This document shows, piece after piece, positions 9,334 to 19,573 of a stretch of DNA of 64,000 nt. The stretch lies in assembly GCA_016702415.1 (NCBI GenBank), contig JADJEA010000001.1, positions 1,159,001 to 1,223,000 of the forward strand. The letters are read 5' to 3'. The translations under genes were made by a program, and so were the position numbers. Below the pieces are notes generated by a model, which was not told where the DNA came from, searched no databases, and saw only the letters and a list, made by a program, of their open reading frames with translations. Origin of the DNA: Nostocoides sp. GTDB taxonomy: Bacteria; Actinomycetota; Actinomycetes; Actinomycetales; Dermatophilaceae. How positions within the stretch are numbered: position 1 is the first letter of the stretch; the number at the start of each line of letters is the position of its first letter.

Positions 9334-9472
9334 GGCGCTCCCGGCGTGGGTGATAACCCGCGCGCCGAGAGCGGCGGCGCCGGTGAGTTCATCGGCATAC
9401 GACCATGTCGGCGGTGGCACGACCCCGCGCGACCGGCGTTGCCGTCCGCCCACCCCACGAAGGATTGTCCGT

Positions 9473-10984
<1,512 letters not shown>

Positions 10985-11131
10985 CGGCGTCTGGGCGGCG
11001 TGGACCCGCCCACTGCCGGATCGGATTCGCGGATACGAGCCGATTCGCGAACACCCGTGCGCCGCGCCGGCGCGTCGTTATCGCTATGTGACAATGGGCC
11101 CGACATCTCGCGGAGGAAGGAAGCGGCGCCG

Positions 11132-11809
11132 GTGAAGTCCCGGGTTCTGATCGTCGACGACGACTTGGCGCTCTCCGAGATGCTGGGGATCGTCCTGCGC
11201 GGGGAGGGCCTGGAGGTGTCCCATGTCGCCGACGGCGCGTCCGCGCTGACGGCCTTCCGGGAGACCAAGCCCGATCTGGTCCTCCTCGACGTCATGCTCC
11301 CGGGCCTGGACGGGATTCAGGTATGCCGCCGCATCCGCGCCGAATCCGGCGTCCCGATCGTCATGCTCACCGCGCGCACCGACACCGTCGACGTGGTCGT
11401 CGGCCTCGAATCCGGGGCCGACGACTACGTCGTCAAACCCTTCAAGCCGGCCGAGCTCGTCGCCCGGGTCCGGGCGCGCCTGCGGCGCGCCGACGAAGCC
11501 GAGCCGGAGAAGCTCGAGATCGGCGACCTATCCATCGACGTCGCCGGCCACTCCGTCAAACGCGGCGGGCAGAGCATCCCGCTGACCCCGCTGGAGTTCG
11601 ACCTCCTGCTCGCCCTGGCCCGCAAGCCGTGGATGGTCTACACCCGCGAGGTCCTCCTCGAGCAGGTGTGGGGGTACCGCCACGCGGGCGACACCCGCCT
11701 GGTCAATGTCCACGTCCAGCGGCTGCGCTCCAAGATCGAGCACGACCCCGAGAACCCCCAGATCGTCATCACCGTCCGCGGCGTCGGCTACAAGGCCGGC
11801 CCCGGCTGA
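11132..11809 (+). CDS. mtrA: Response regulator MtrA
   Basis: 225 residues, OmpR/PhoB type. Receiver domain 1-115 with acidic pocket 'VDDDLA', phospho-acceptor Asp in 'LLDVMLPGLDG', Thr and Lys switch residues ('MLTART', 'VVKPFKP'); winged-helix domain from about 130 (PLTPLEFDLL...VWGYRHAGDTRLVNVHVQRLRSKIE). In mycobacteria and corynebacteria MtrA controls cell wall, division and osmotic genes. The gene starts at GTG 11132, 15 nt after GGAGG at 11112, a rather long spacing. Two nt separate it from mtrB. Confidence 0.95.
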   Translation: MKSRVLIVDDDLALSEMLGIVLRGEGLEVSHVADGASALTAFRETKPDLVLLDVMLPGLDGIQVCRRIRAESGVPIVMLTARTDTVDVVVGLESGADDYVVKPFKPAELVARVRARLRRADEAEPEKLEIGDLSIDVAGHSVKRGGQSIPLTPLEFDLLLALARKPWMVYTREVLLEQVWGYRHAGDTRLVNVHVQRLRSKIEHDPENPQIVITVRGVGYKAGPG

Positions 11810-11811
11810 CG

Positions 11812-13482
11812 ATGCCGTCAGACGGGGAACGGCGGGCCCATCCGCTGCGCTGGCTGACGTGGCTGTGGCGCTCGTCGCTGCAGCGCCGCGTCGTCATCTC
11901 CACCGTCGTCGCCGGTCTCCTCGCCATCAGCGGGGTCGGGGCCTACCTCTATCAGCAGATCGCCGACGGCCTCAAGGCCGACCGGGTCCGCACCGCCCAG
12001 ATCGAGGCCCGCTCCCTGGCCAAGGCCGCCAAGGACGACTTCGACAACAACGACACCCAGAGCCTGGTCGACCTCAATGCGTTCGCCCGGACCCAGATCA
12101 CCTCACTCGCCCCGCCACCGCCGGAGGCCAGCCGGTTCGTCGCGCTCATGCCGGCCCTGACCAATCGCAGCGCCTCCCGCCTGTCCAGCGTCTTCGCCGG
12201 CGGCCTGACGACCTCACCGGTTCCGATCGTCTTGCGCGAGGCCGTCGACGCCGACCCCGGCCGCCAACACAGCATGGTCATCCTCTTGGACCGCTCCGCC
12301 GTCCTCGCCGACTCGGCGGCGGACTCCTCGGGCCGCACGACCATACCTGCCGTCGTCGTCGGGACCCAGCTCGACGTGCGGGTGGCGGGCATCCACGAGA
12401 TCTTCTTCATCTATCCGATGGATCGCGAGGAGAACACCCTGGCCCTCATCCGGCGGGTCTTCCTCATCGGCCTGACCGCCCTGCTGACCTTCCTGGCCGG
12501 AATCGCCTGGCTCGCCACCCGTCAGGTGGTGCGGCCGGTCGAGCGGGCCGCCGAGGTCGCCGAACGCCTCGCCGCGGGCAACCTCAACGAACGTATGCCG
12601 AGTACCGGCGACGACGAACTCGCCCTCCTCGGCCGGTCCTTCAACGACATGGCCGACCACCTCCAGAGTCAGATCCGGCAGTTGGAGGATCTCTCCGGCG
12701 TCCAGCAGATCTTCGTCTCGGACGTCTCCCACGAGTTGCGAACCCCCTTGACGACGATCCGGATGGCGGCGGACGTCATCCACGACCGGCGCGGTGATTT
12801 CACCCCCGACCTGGCCCGCTCGGCCGAACTGCTCAGCACCGAACTCGACCGCTTCGAGAACCTCCTCGCCGACCTGCTCGAGATCAGCCGGTTCGATGCC
12901 CGGGCGGCCAATCTCGAGGCGGATCCGGTCGATCTCGTCGGCGTCGTCCGGCGGTCCATCCAGGCGGTCGACACGCTCGCGCGGGCGAAGGGGAGCGGCA
13001 TACGGCTGATCACTCCACCCGGCGAGGTCGTCGCGGACATCGACGCCCGGCGGGTCGAACGCATCCTGCGCAACCTGCTGGTCAACGCGCTCGAACACGG
13101 TGAGGGGATGCCGGTCACGGTCACGGTCGGGGGCAATGCCTCCGCGGCGGCCGTCACCGTCCGCGACCTCGGCGTCGGGTTGCGGCCGGGCGAGGCGGCG
13201 CTCGTCTTCGGCCGGTTCTGGCGGGCCGACCCCGCCCGGGCCCGGACCACCGGGGGCACCGGCCTGGGACTGGCCATCTCCCTCGAGGATGCCCGCCTCC
13301 ACAACGGGTGGCTCGAGGCGTGGGGACGCCCGGGGGAGGGCTCGGTCTTCCGGTTGACGCTGCCGAGGGCGGCCGGGGGCGCGATCGCATCCTCCCCGCT
13401 GCACTTGATCCCGGCCACCGATCCCGGCCCCGAGGCCACGACGAGGCTTCGCCCCTACAAGCGCGAACGGCTCCAGACATGA
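11812..13482 (+). CDS. mtrB: Sensor histidine kinase MtrB
   Basis: 556 residues. Transmembrane helix near 28-50 (VVISTVVAGLLAISGVGAYLY), an extracytoplasmic sensor region to about 210, a second helix (VFLIGLTALLTFLAGIAWL), HAMP domain, H-box 'VSDVSHELRTPLTTIRMAADV' near residue 300, and ATPase domain with N-box 'NLLVNALEHGEG' and G-box 'GGTGLGLAIS'. It phosphorylates MtrA. The stop overlaps the lpqB start (ATGA at 13479). Confidence 0.95.
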   Translation: MPSDGERRAHPLRWLTWLWRSSLQRRVVISTVVAGLLAISGVGAYLYQQIADGLKADRVRTAQIEARSLAKAAKDDFDNNDTQSLVDLNAFARTQITSLAPPPPEASRFVALMPALTNRSASRLSSVFAGGLTTSPVPIVLREAVDADPGRQHSMVILLDRSAVLADSAADSSGRTTIPAVVVGTQLDVRVAGIHEIFFIYPMDREENTLALIRRVFLIGLTALLTFLAGIAWLATRQVVRPVERAAEVAERLAAGNLNERMPSTGDDELALLGRSFNDMADHLQSQIRQLEDLSGVQQIFVSDVSHELRTPLTTIRMAADVIHDRRGDFTPDLARSAELLSTELDRFENLLADLLEISRFDARAANLEADPVDLVGVVRRSIQAVDTLARAKGSGIRLITPPGEVVADIDARRVERILRNLLVNALEHGEGMPVTVTVGGNASAAAVTVRDLGVGLRPGEAALVFGRFWRADPARARTTGGTGLGLAISLEDARLHNGWLEAWGRPGEGSVFRLTLPRAAGGAIASSPLHLIPATDPGPEATTRLRPYKRERLQT

Positions 13483-15248
13483 GCCGCCGACTGGTGCGTT
13501 GCGCGGTTGGCGCGGCCACGCTCTCGCTGCTGACGGGCTGCCTCGGCATCCGCCCCGATACCACGGTCCACACGGGCTTGGGCGTCGAGGAGCCGGTGCC
13601 GGATCCGGTGTACTACCTCCCGGCCGGCCCCACTCCAGGCGCCACACCAGAGGAGATCATCACCGGTTTCCTCCATGCCGACGAGGTGACGGCCGAGCGG
13701 CTCAGCGTCGCCCAGTCGTTCCTCACCAAGTCGCTGGTCGCGACTTGGGATCCCGGGGTGACCACCGAGGTCATCGACCCCGCCCATGCGCTCGACATCA
13801 CCTCCACCGGCCAGCGGTGGTATGCCGTGAAAGCCCCCCTCGTCTCGGCCATCGACTCCGCCGGGCGCGCGGCGTCGGCACCCGAGGGTTCGGTCGCGAG
13901 TATGTCCGTCCACCTGACCCAAGTGGACGGCCAGTGGCGGATCGACCAGACCAGTGCCGATTTCGGGCGGTGGGTGCGCACGACGAGCCTCGATCAGGTC
14001 ATGCGCCCGGTGACCCTGTACTACCCCGCGCTCGTCGGGCGAACCCTGATCCCCGATGTGCGCTGGCTTCCGGTCACCCGGTTGGCGACGGGGCTGACTC
14101 GCGCCCTGCTCGGTCCGCCACCGACCTATCTCGAGGGGGCGGTCCGCACGGGTCTGGCCACGGCCCAGCTCGGGGGGGCGGTCGCGGTCCGGGGCGGGGT
14201 CGCGACGGTCCCGATCGAGGCGGGTGCGGCATACGGACAAAGCGAGACGCGCAGCGATATCTGGGCCCAACTGGCGGCGACCTTGACCCAGGCCCCGAGC
14301 ATCTCCGGGGTCACGGTGACCGTCGACGGGGCGGTGCTGGAGGCGGCTCGCGCGGTTCCTCCGGTGTTGTCGGCCTCGGAACTGGGGTTCCGCGACCTCG
14401 ACGTCGCCGCGGGGGTCCAACCGATGGTGCGCTTCGGTGATCGTGTCTTCGCCACCGACATCAATGCCCTGTTGCGCTCCGACGCCGACCCGGTCCACCG
14501 CGAGTCGCCCTTCCCCGACGTGCCCAAGGCGTGGAGCGGGCTCGCATTGTCGTTCACTGGGGAGGAACTCGCCGCGCGGGGGAGCGATGGCACCGGACTG
14601 GCGAGATATCGCAACGGCCAGAGCGTCGAACCCGAGGGGTTCGCACAGAAACTCACCGCCCCGACCTACGACCGGTTCGGCTATCTGTGGGTCGGTGGGA
14701 AGGCGTTCGACCCGGGATCGACGGCGCGACTATGGACCATCGATTCCAATGCGGGCCCCTTTACCGGTTCCGGTGTGGCCGCGCAGCCCGTGCCCGTCGC
14801 CTGGCTCTCCCGGCGGCTGCCGGTGGCCGTGGCCGTGTCCGTGGACGGCTCCCGCATCGCGATCGTCTCGACGAACGAGGCCGGGAAGGACGCCCGGCTC
14901 GACATCGCCGGGGTCGGCCGTGACGCCGGCGGCGCCCCGACCCTGGTCTCGGCGACTCCGTTGCGGCTCGCCGGGGCCCTCGACCACCTTCGGGACGTCG
15001 TGTGGACCTCCCCGACCGAGGTCGCCGTGCTCGCCGGTCCGGACACCAAGGCGCTGCCCTATCTGGTCACTCTCGGCGACGACATCACCCCGCTGGCACC
15101 GATCGACCGGGCCGCCTCGATCACGACCCTTGGCGGCTCCCGCAATCTCGCGATCGTCTCCGACCAGGGCCACGCCTTCGTCCGGGCGGGGGATCACTGG
15201 CAGGCGTTGCCGTCGAGTGCGAGCGAGCTGGTCTCACCCGGCCGCTGA
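13479..15248 (+). CDS. lpqB: Lipoprotein LpqB
   Basis: 589 residues. The N-terminus carries a lipoprotein signal with lipobox L-L-T-G-C (Cys near residue 22). A GerMN-like domain (about 90-270) and a C-terminal beta-propeller-like region follow. LpqB binds the extracytoplasmic part of MtrB and modulates its signalling. The overlap with mtrB by 4 nt shows a three-gene mtrA-mtrB-lpqB operon. Confidence 0.93.
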   Translation: MSRRLVRCAVGAATLSLLTGCLGIRPDTTVHTGLGVEEPVPDPVYYLPAGPTPGATPEEIITGFLHADEVTAERLSVAQSFLTKSLVATWDPGVTTEVIDPAHALDITSTGQRWYAVKAPLVSAIDSAGRAASAPEGSVASMSVHLTQVDGQWRIDQTSADFGRWVRTTSLDQVMRPVTLYYPALVGRTLIPDVRWLPVTRLATGLTRALLGPPPTYLEGAVRTGLATAQLGGAVAVRGGVATVPIEAGAAYGQSETRSDIWAQLAATLTQAPSISGVTVTVDGAVLEAARAVPPVLSASELGFRDLDVAAGVQPMVRFGDRVFATDINALLRSDADPVHRESPFPDVPKAWSGLALSFTGEELAARGSDGTGLARYRNGQSVEPEGFAQKLTAPTYDRFGYLWVGGKAFDPGSTARLWTIDSNAGPFTGSGVAAQPVPVAWLSRRLPVAVAVSVDGSRIAIVSTNEAGKDARLDIAGVGRDAGGAPTLVSATPLRLAGALDHLRDVVWTSPTEVAVLAGPDTKALPYLVTLGDDITPLAPIDRAASITTLGGSRNLAIVSDQGHAFVRAGDHWQALPSSASELVSPGR

Positions 15249-15280
15249 CGACGCCGGGTGAGGGCGACGCCGGGTGAGGG
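15249..15280. repeat. 16-bp direct tandem duplication after lpqB
   Basis: CGACGCCGGGTGAGGG occurs twice without a gap (15249-15264, 15265-15280), starting right after the lpqB stop. Confidence 0.9.
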
Positions 15281-15398
15281 CGGCGCGGCGCACCCGCCCC
15301 GGGTCGTCCACAGGGCCGAGGCCGCCACGAATGCGCTCCGTCCACAGCCCGGGTGCCCGTCGCTGGCCCTCTTTCCAGGAGCGCGCTTGGCTGGCGGC

Positions 15399-16220
15399 AT
15401 GACCACTGGGTGGATGCGGGCCTTGGGGGTCGCGGCCCTCGACCTCCTGCTGCCGCTGGCCTGCGGCGCCTGCGGGGCCCCGTCCCCCGACAGCGTGTGC
15501 GACGCCTGCCTCGACGACCTGGTCGGTGGGCTCTTCGCCGATGGCCCGGCACGAGTGCGCCCTCATCCCGCACCGCCCGGGCTGGTCCCTGTCGCCGCGG
15601 CGGGTGCCTATCTGGGGACCCTGGCTCGGCTCATTCGGGCCTACAAGGATGAGGAGCGGCGCGATCTGCGCTCCGTCTTGGCCCCCCTCCTGGCCCGGGT
15701 GGTGTCGGATGCCGTGGCCCCCCACCATTTCTCCTCCGCGTCCGTCCCCGACTGCGCGTCTGTCCCCGACTCCGCGTCCGTCCCCGACTCCCCGTCCGTC
15801 CCCGACTGCGCCCTCCTCGTGCCGCTCCCCAGTGCGCCCGCGGCGATGCGGGCGCGGGGAGACAACCCGGTCGGTGATCTCGTCCGGTCGGCCAGCCGGC
15901 TGGCAGGCATGCCGTGGTGCCCGGCCCTCCGGGTGACCGGGCGGCTAGCGGATCAGGCCGGGCTCTCAGCGGCAGGGCGCGCCGGCAATGTGGCCGGCGC
16001 GATGCGGGCCACCCGGGCCCTCCCTCCCGGAGCTGCGGTCCTCCTCTGCGACGACGTCGTCACCACCGGCGCGACGCTCGTCGAGGGTGCCCGGGCCGTC
16101 ACCGAGGCGGGTGGAGTGGTTCTGGGGGCGGCCGTCCTGGCGGCCACGCCGCGCCGGGTTCCCCGCGATGAGACCGAGAGATCTCGCGGCCCTCCCGAGC
16201 CCGGTCCGGGAAAGGTATAG
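15399..16220 (+). CDS. ComF-family phosphoribosyltransferase-like protein
   Basis: 273 residues from ATG 15399 (a longer frame opens at 15258, but its first 47 codons look unconserved). N-terminal zinc-ribbon Cys pairs (ACGACGAP, VCDACLD), then a PRT fold with the PRPP loop 'AVLLCDDVVTTGATLVEGA' near residue 215. ComF proteins assist natural transformation in several bacteria, but in Actinobacteria this syntenic copy (Rv3242c) is of unproven role. An insertion of about 24 residues of Ser-Val-Pro-Asp repeats sits in the middle, between the 'AYKDEERRDLRSVL' and 'LLVPLPSAP' segments. Confidence 0.85.
   Translation: MTTGWMRALGVAALDLLLPLACGACGAPSPDSVCDACLDDLVGGLFADGPARVRPHPAPPGLVPVAAAGAYLGTLARLIRAYKDEERRDLRSVLAPLLARVVSDAVAPHHFSSASVPDCASVPDSASVPDSPSVPDCALLVPLPSAPAAMRARGDNPVGDLVRSASRLAGMPWCPALRVTGRLADQAGLSAAGRAGNVAGAMRATRALPPGAAVLLCDDVVTTGATLVEGARAVTEAGGVVLGAAVLAATPRRVPRDETERSRGPPEPGPGKV
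15738..15809 (+). repeat. Four 18-bp in-frame repeats inside the comF-like gene
   Basis: Four copies of an 18-bp unit (GCGTCCGTCCCCGACTGC with one or two changes) encode A/P-S-V-P-D-C/S repeats. They interrupt an otherwise conserved protein in a loop. Confidence 0.85.
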
Positions 16221-16221
16221 C
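16216..16221 (+). promoter_or_regulatory. Candidate -10 element TATAGC for hpf
   Basis: TATAGC overlaps the stop of the comF-like gene and would give a leader of about 115 nt before ATG 16343. This is the most AT-rich hexamer in the spacer; no clear -35. Confidence 0.35.
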
Positions 16222-16342
16222 GTTTCGACATGGGACCTTCGAGCCCGGCACCGGCGGAGTCGAGGGGGTGGTGGATGCCGTCAGGCCAGTGATTCCACCT
16301 CGATCCGTTACGCCTTTCCCTATTCGCCGAAGGAGCATCTTC

Positions 16343-17029
16343 ATGGACCTTGTCGTCACCGGTCGTCACATTCAGCTCAGCGATCGCTTCCGCGCCCACG
16401 TCGCGGACCGGATGGGCAAAGTGGAGCAGCTCGCTCCCCGCACCCTGCGGGTGGATGTCCTGGTGACCCACGAGCCCAACCCACGTCAGGCCAAGGCGTC
16501 CGAGCGCGTGGAGGTGACCTGTCACGCCCGTGGTCCGGTCATCCGCGCCGAGGCGAGCCACGACGACAAGTACGCCGCGTTCGAGATGGCGATGGACAAG
16601 CTCACCGAGCGGCTGCGCCGTGCGGGCGACAAGCGCCGGGTCAACCGCCGCCGGCGCGCACCCGAGCCGGTGGCCGCCGCGCCCGACCTCGCGCCGGTGA
16701 CCGCCGGCGCCGCACCCATCGGTGCCGGCGAGGTCGATGCGGCCGATGCGGCAGCAGGGGAGTCCGCGGACGCCGACCGCGATCTCTTCGGGGCCGTGGG
16801 AGATTCGCCGATCGAGGTCCGCGAGAAGGTCCACACCAGCGCCCCGATGACCCTCGGCGACGCGCTACGCGAGATGGAACTCGTCGGCCACGACTTCTTC
16901 CTCTTCCTCGACTCCGACACCGGCCGGCCGAGCGTGGTCTATCGTCGCCGCGGCTGGAACTACGGCGTCATCCACCTCGAGGTGGCCGACATCGACGGCG
17001 CCGGCGCTGTCGACTCCGCCGCGTCTTAG
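16343..17029 (+). CDS. hpf: Ribosome hibernation-promoting factor, long form
   Basis: 228 residues. N-terminal S30AE domain (MDLVVTGRHIQLSDRFRAHVADRMGKVEQL...) binds the 30S decoding region; C-terminal domain (SAPMTLGDALREMELVGHDFFLFLD...VVYRRRGWNYGVIHLE) is the dimerisation part that makes 100S ribosomes. The two are joined by an Ala-rich linker. ATG 16343 follows GAAGGAG at about 16329-16335, a strong ribosome binding site, which fixes the start over the upstream GTG/ATG at 16268. Confidence 0.95.
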   Translation: MDLVVTGRHIQLSDRFRAHVADRMGKVEQLAPRTLRVDVLVTHEPNPRQAKASERVEVTCHARGPVIRAEASHDDKYAAFEMAMDKLTERLRRAGDKRRVNRRRRAPEPVAAAPDLAPVTAGAAPIGAGEVDAADAAAGESADADRDLFGAVGDSPIEVREKVHTSAPMTLGDALREMELVGHDFFLFLDSDTGRPSVVYRRRGWNYGVIHLEVADIDGAGAVDSAAS

Positions 17030-17048
17030 CCAAGCGGCCGCGCGCCGG

Positions 17049-18191
17049 ATGGCGCTGGCCGCCCAGGGGTTCGCCCGCCCGCGTCCGGAGGGCACGCCGA
17101 CGACCCGTGATCTCCAGCGCGTCATCGACACGGTCGGCGTCATCCAGATCGACAGCGTCAATGTGGTCTGCCGCAGCCAGTACCTGCCGTTCTTCTCCCG
17201 GCTCGGTCCGTATGACGTGGCCCTCCTCGACCGGGCCCGTGACCGCGCCCCTCGGCGCCTCGTCGAGTACTGGGCTCACGAGGCCAGCCTGATCCCGCCC
17301 GCGACGTGGCCATTGCTCGACTTCCGGATGCGTCGCGCTCATTCGGAGGCCTGGGGCGGGATGCAGCGGGTCGCGACGGAGCACCCCGACCTCGTCGCGG
17401 CCGTTCGGGCGGAGGTCGAGTCCCGTGGCCCGCTGACCTCCCGGCAGGTCGAGGCCGCGCTCGACCACGACCTGGCCCGGTCCCGGGAGGACTGGGGCTG
17501 GAACTGGTCGCTGGTCAAGAACGCCCTGGAGCACCTGTTCTGGGCGGGAGAGATCACCTCCGCCGGGCGCACCACCCAATTCGAGCGTCGGTATGCCGCC
17601 CTCCCCCACGTCCTGCCACCGGCGGTTCACCCGCAGGCCCTCACCCTGTCCGAGCGGCCGGGGGCGGATACGGCATACGTCCGACTGGTCGAGATCGCCG
17701 CGCGCGCCCACGGGATCGCGACGGCGCAATGCCTTCGCGACTACTTCCGCCTCCCCGTGGCGGCGCTCGGGCCCGCCATCGCGAGCCTGGTCGACCGGGG
17801 CGCGCTCGTCCCGGTGACGGTGGACGGGTGGCGGCGGCCGGCATACGTCCACCGCGACGCTCGCCGGCCGCGACGGATCGAGGCCCGCACCCTGCTCAGC
17901 CCGTTCGACTCGTTGATCTGGACCCGCGACCGGGTGCTCGCCCTGTTCGGGTTCGACTACCGCCTGGAGATCTATGTCCCCGCGCCGAAGCGGGTGCACG
18001 GCTACTACGTCCTGCCCTTCCTCCTCGGGGAGGACCTGGTCGGGCGGGTGGACCTGAAGGCGGATCGCGCCGCCGGCGTGCTTCGGCTGCAGCGGGTCAC
18101 CTGGGAGCCGGGTCGGGGCGGCACCGCGGACCGCGCTGCGCTGGAGGCGGAACTCGATCTGATGGCTCGCTGGCTCGGCCTCGTCGGCTGA
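17049..18191 (+). CDS. YcaQ/AlkX-type winged-helix DNA glycosylase
   Basis: 380 residues, HTH_42 superfamily, which includes glycosylases that unhook DNA interstrand crosslinks. The catalytic element appears as Q-I-D in 'GVIQIDSVNVVCRSQYLPFFSR' (QxD rather than QxQ, so AlkX/YcaQ-like rather than AlkZ-like). The C-terminal part has 'RTLLSPFDSLIWTRDRVLALFGFDYRLEIYVPAPKRVHGYYVLPFL', typical of the family. The first in-frame start is ATG 17049, yet the in-frame codons just upstream spell L-S-Q-A-A-A-R-R, which matches the family N-terminus. No ATG, GTG or TTG precedes them before reaching well into hpf. Confidence 0.85.
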   Translation: MALAAQGFARPRPEGTPTTRDLQRVIDTVGVIQIDSVNVVCRSQYLPFFSRLGPYDVALLDRARDRAPRRLVEYWAHEASLIPPATWPLLDFRMRRAHSEAWGGMQRVATEHPDLVAAVRAEVESRGPLTSRQVEAALDHDLARSREDWGWNWSLVKNALEHLFWAGEITSAGRTTQFERRYAALPHVLPPAVHPQALTLSERPGADTAYVRLVEIAARAHGIATAQCLRDYFRLPVAALGPAIASLVDRGALVPVTVDGWRRPAYVHRDARRPRRIEARTLLSPFDSLIWTRDRVLALFGFDYRLEIYVPAPKRVHGYYVLPFLLGEDLVGRVDLKADRAAGVLRLQRVTWEPGRGGTADRAALEAELDLMARWLGLVG

Positions 18192-18201
18192 GGCCTCTGA
18201 C

Positions 18202-19023
18202 TCACCGAGAGCCGGATGACGCGGGGTGCATGGAGTCTCGCAGTCGCCGGGCGCGTTCCGTGGTGCCTGGCGTGGGTGCCGCGAGCTGGTAGCTCTCCAG
18301 GGCTTGGGCTGTGGTGACGGCACCGCAGTGCCGGGCGGCATGGTCGTCGCTGGCCAGTTCGATCAGCAGTCGAACCCGGCGTTCGTGGCGGCGGCAGGCG
18401 GTGACGACAGGGAGACAGGCTGCGGCGAGCCGGGCCCGGCGCAGGTGTCGGTCGTGGCCGGCCGTCAGGTGGTGGGCTTCATGTGCCACGATCGCCTCGA
18501 TCTGCGCATGCGTGAGGTGGCGTCGCAGCCCGGAGGTGATCAGGACGTGCGGGCCGTCAACACGAACAGCGCAGGCGAACGGGTGTGCCGCATCGATGTA
18601 GCTGATGGTGAGGTCTCCGCGGCGCTGCTGGCGCTCACTGAGGGCAATCAGAGTCCTGATGGTGCGGTCCACGTCGACATCCCCCCGGCTGAGCACCTCG
18701 CGCCGCCCGGCGATGATGCCGAGGGCGCCGCCGGCGACGAAGAGCGCCGCCGCGAACGTCACGGTCGGCAAGACACCGAGCCACGGGTGGGCCTGCGGAG
18801 CCACCCGAGCCGACTCACCCCACACCGCGATGGCCAGTATGCCGACCACCAGGACGCCCGCCAGGAGCGCGGCCGCGGCGCTCTGAGCACGCAGGGCCAT
18901 TCCGGGCCGGCGCAGCTGCCATGTCCGTGGATGAAACGCGAGATCACAAAGCCCCAGGAGGGTGGCCAGCCCGAGAAGGGCCACGATCGCCGCAGCGGGT
19001 GCCTCCCCCGTCAGTGCGCCCAC
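18202..19023 (-). CDS. M56-family membrane metalloprotease (BlaR1/MecR1-like, no sensor domain)
   Basis: 273 residues from GTG 19023. Three hydrophobic segments lie in the first 110 residues, followed by a cytoplasmic zinc protease domain with 'IVAHEAHH' (HExxH form) and a possible third ligand in 'LIELASDDHAA'. No C-terminal penicillin-binding sensor domain is present. M56 proteins of this short type occur next to BlaI-family repressors and are thought to cleave them on a signal. The gene is 39 nt downstream of the BlaI-like gene on the same strand, so the two form an operon. Convergent with the glycosylase gene, 10 bp apart. Confidence 0.85.
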   Translation of the reverse strand: MGALTGEAPAAAIVALLGLATLLGLCDLAFHPRTWQLRRPGMALRAQSAAAALLAGVLVVGILAIAVWGESARVAPQAHPWLGVLPTVTFAAALFVAGGALGIIAGRREVLSRGDVDVDRTIRTLIALSERQQRRGDLTISYIDAAHPFACAVRVDGPHVLITSGLRRHLTHAQIEAIVAHEAHHLTAGHDRHLRRARLAAACLPVVTACRRHERRVRLLIELASDDHAARHCGAVTTAQALESYQLAAPTPGTTERARRLRDSMHPASSGSR

Positions 19024-19062
19024 GTCAGTGCTCCCACGTCGGTCTTCCCGCGTCCGGCCCGC

Positions 19063-19455
19063 TCACCGAACCTCCCCCGGGTCTTGAGCCAGTGCGGCCA
19101 GGTCCTCTGCGTCGAGCAATCCGGCGAACTGCAGGAGGACAGCGTGTCGGTCGCTGGCGCGCTCGAGCAGCGTTTGCATCTGCGCCGCCACCGCCTCGGA
19201 CTCGGCGCGCACGGCCTCGAACCGGACCGGGTCACCGTCCAGGCGCCTGATCACGCCCTTGTGCTCCAATCGGGCCAACACGGTCAGCACCGTCGTCCGC
19301 GCCGGCCCGTGGGAATCACCGTCCACGGTGCAGGAAGCCCAGACCTGCCGTCCGGTCAAGGGCTCGGGTGCCTCCCGCAACCGGCTCAGCACCAATCCCT
19401 CCAGCTCTCCCGGCCCGTGACGCCGAATCACCGCTGCCCCTTCCCGCCGCACCAC
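19063..19455 (-). CDS. BlaI/CopY-family transcriptional repressor
   Basis: 130 residues from GTG 19455 (a second GTG at 19431, giving 'VIRRHGPGELEGLVL', fits the family N-terminus better). Winged helix visible: 'GELEGLVLSRLREAPEPLTGRQV', 'RTTVLTVLARLEHKGVIRRLDGDPVRFEAV', then a helical dimerisation tail. The family represses beta-lactamase or copper-homeostasis genes and is removed by metal binding or by an M56 protease. Two inverted repeats just upstream of the gene are its probable operators, giving autoregulation and control of the divergent PepSY gene. Confidence 0.88.
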   Translation of the reverse strand: MVRREGAAVIRRHGPGELEGLVLSRLREAPEPLTGRQVWASCTVDGDSHGPARTTVLTVLARLEHKGVIRRLDGDPVRFEAVRAESEAVAAQMQTLLERASDRHAVLLQFAGLLDAEDLAALAQDPGEVR

Positions 19456-19487
19456 CCACTGTCGTGTGGAGCCTCACATGGCATTGA

Positions 19488-19506
19488 TGTCTACAGTAGG
19501 TAGACA
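19488..19506. promoter_or_regulatory. BlaI-type operator 1 (TGTCTAC-N5-GTAGACA)
   Basis: A perfect 7-bp inverted repeat with a 5-nt spacer between the divergent blaI-like and PepSY genes. It contains the TAC/GTA core expected of BlaI/MecI/CopY operators. Confidence 0.8.
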
Positions 19507-19511
19507 CTCCA

Positions 19512-19530
19512 TGTCTACTCGCTGTAGTCT
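19512..19530. promoter_or_regulatory. BlaI-type operator 2 (TGTCTAC-N5-GTAGTCT)
   Basis: The second copy repeats the left arm exactly and 5 of 7 bases of the right arm, 24 bp (just over two helical turns) from the first operator. Paired operators suggest cooperative binding by two dimers. Confidence 0.75.
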
Positions 19531-19573
19531 GCCGGCCACGACAGTACCGCACGGATGATGTCAGGAGTAGCAC

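Noticed and set aside
9334..9472. SAH or SAM riboswitch in the ahcY leader
   Set aside because: A leader with a short hairpin exists, but I could not align it with conserved cores of these riboswitches. A covariance-model search would decide.
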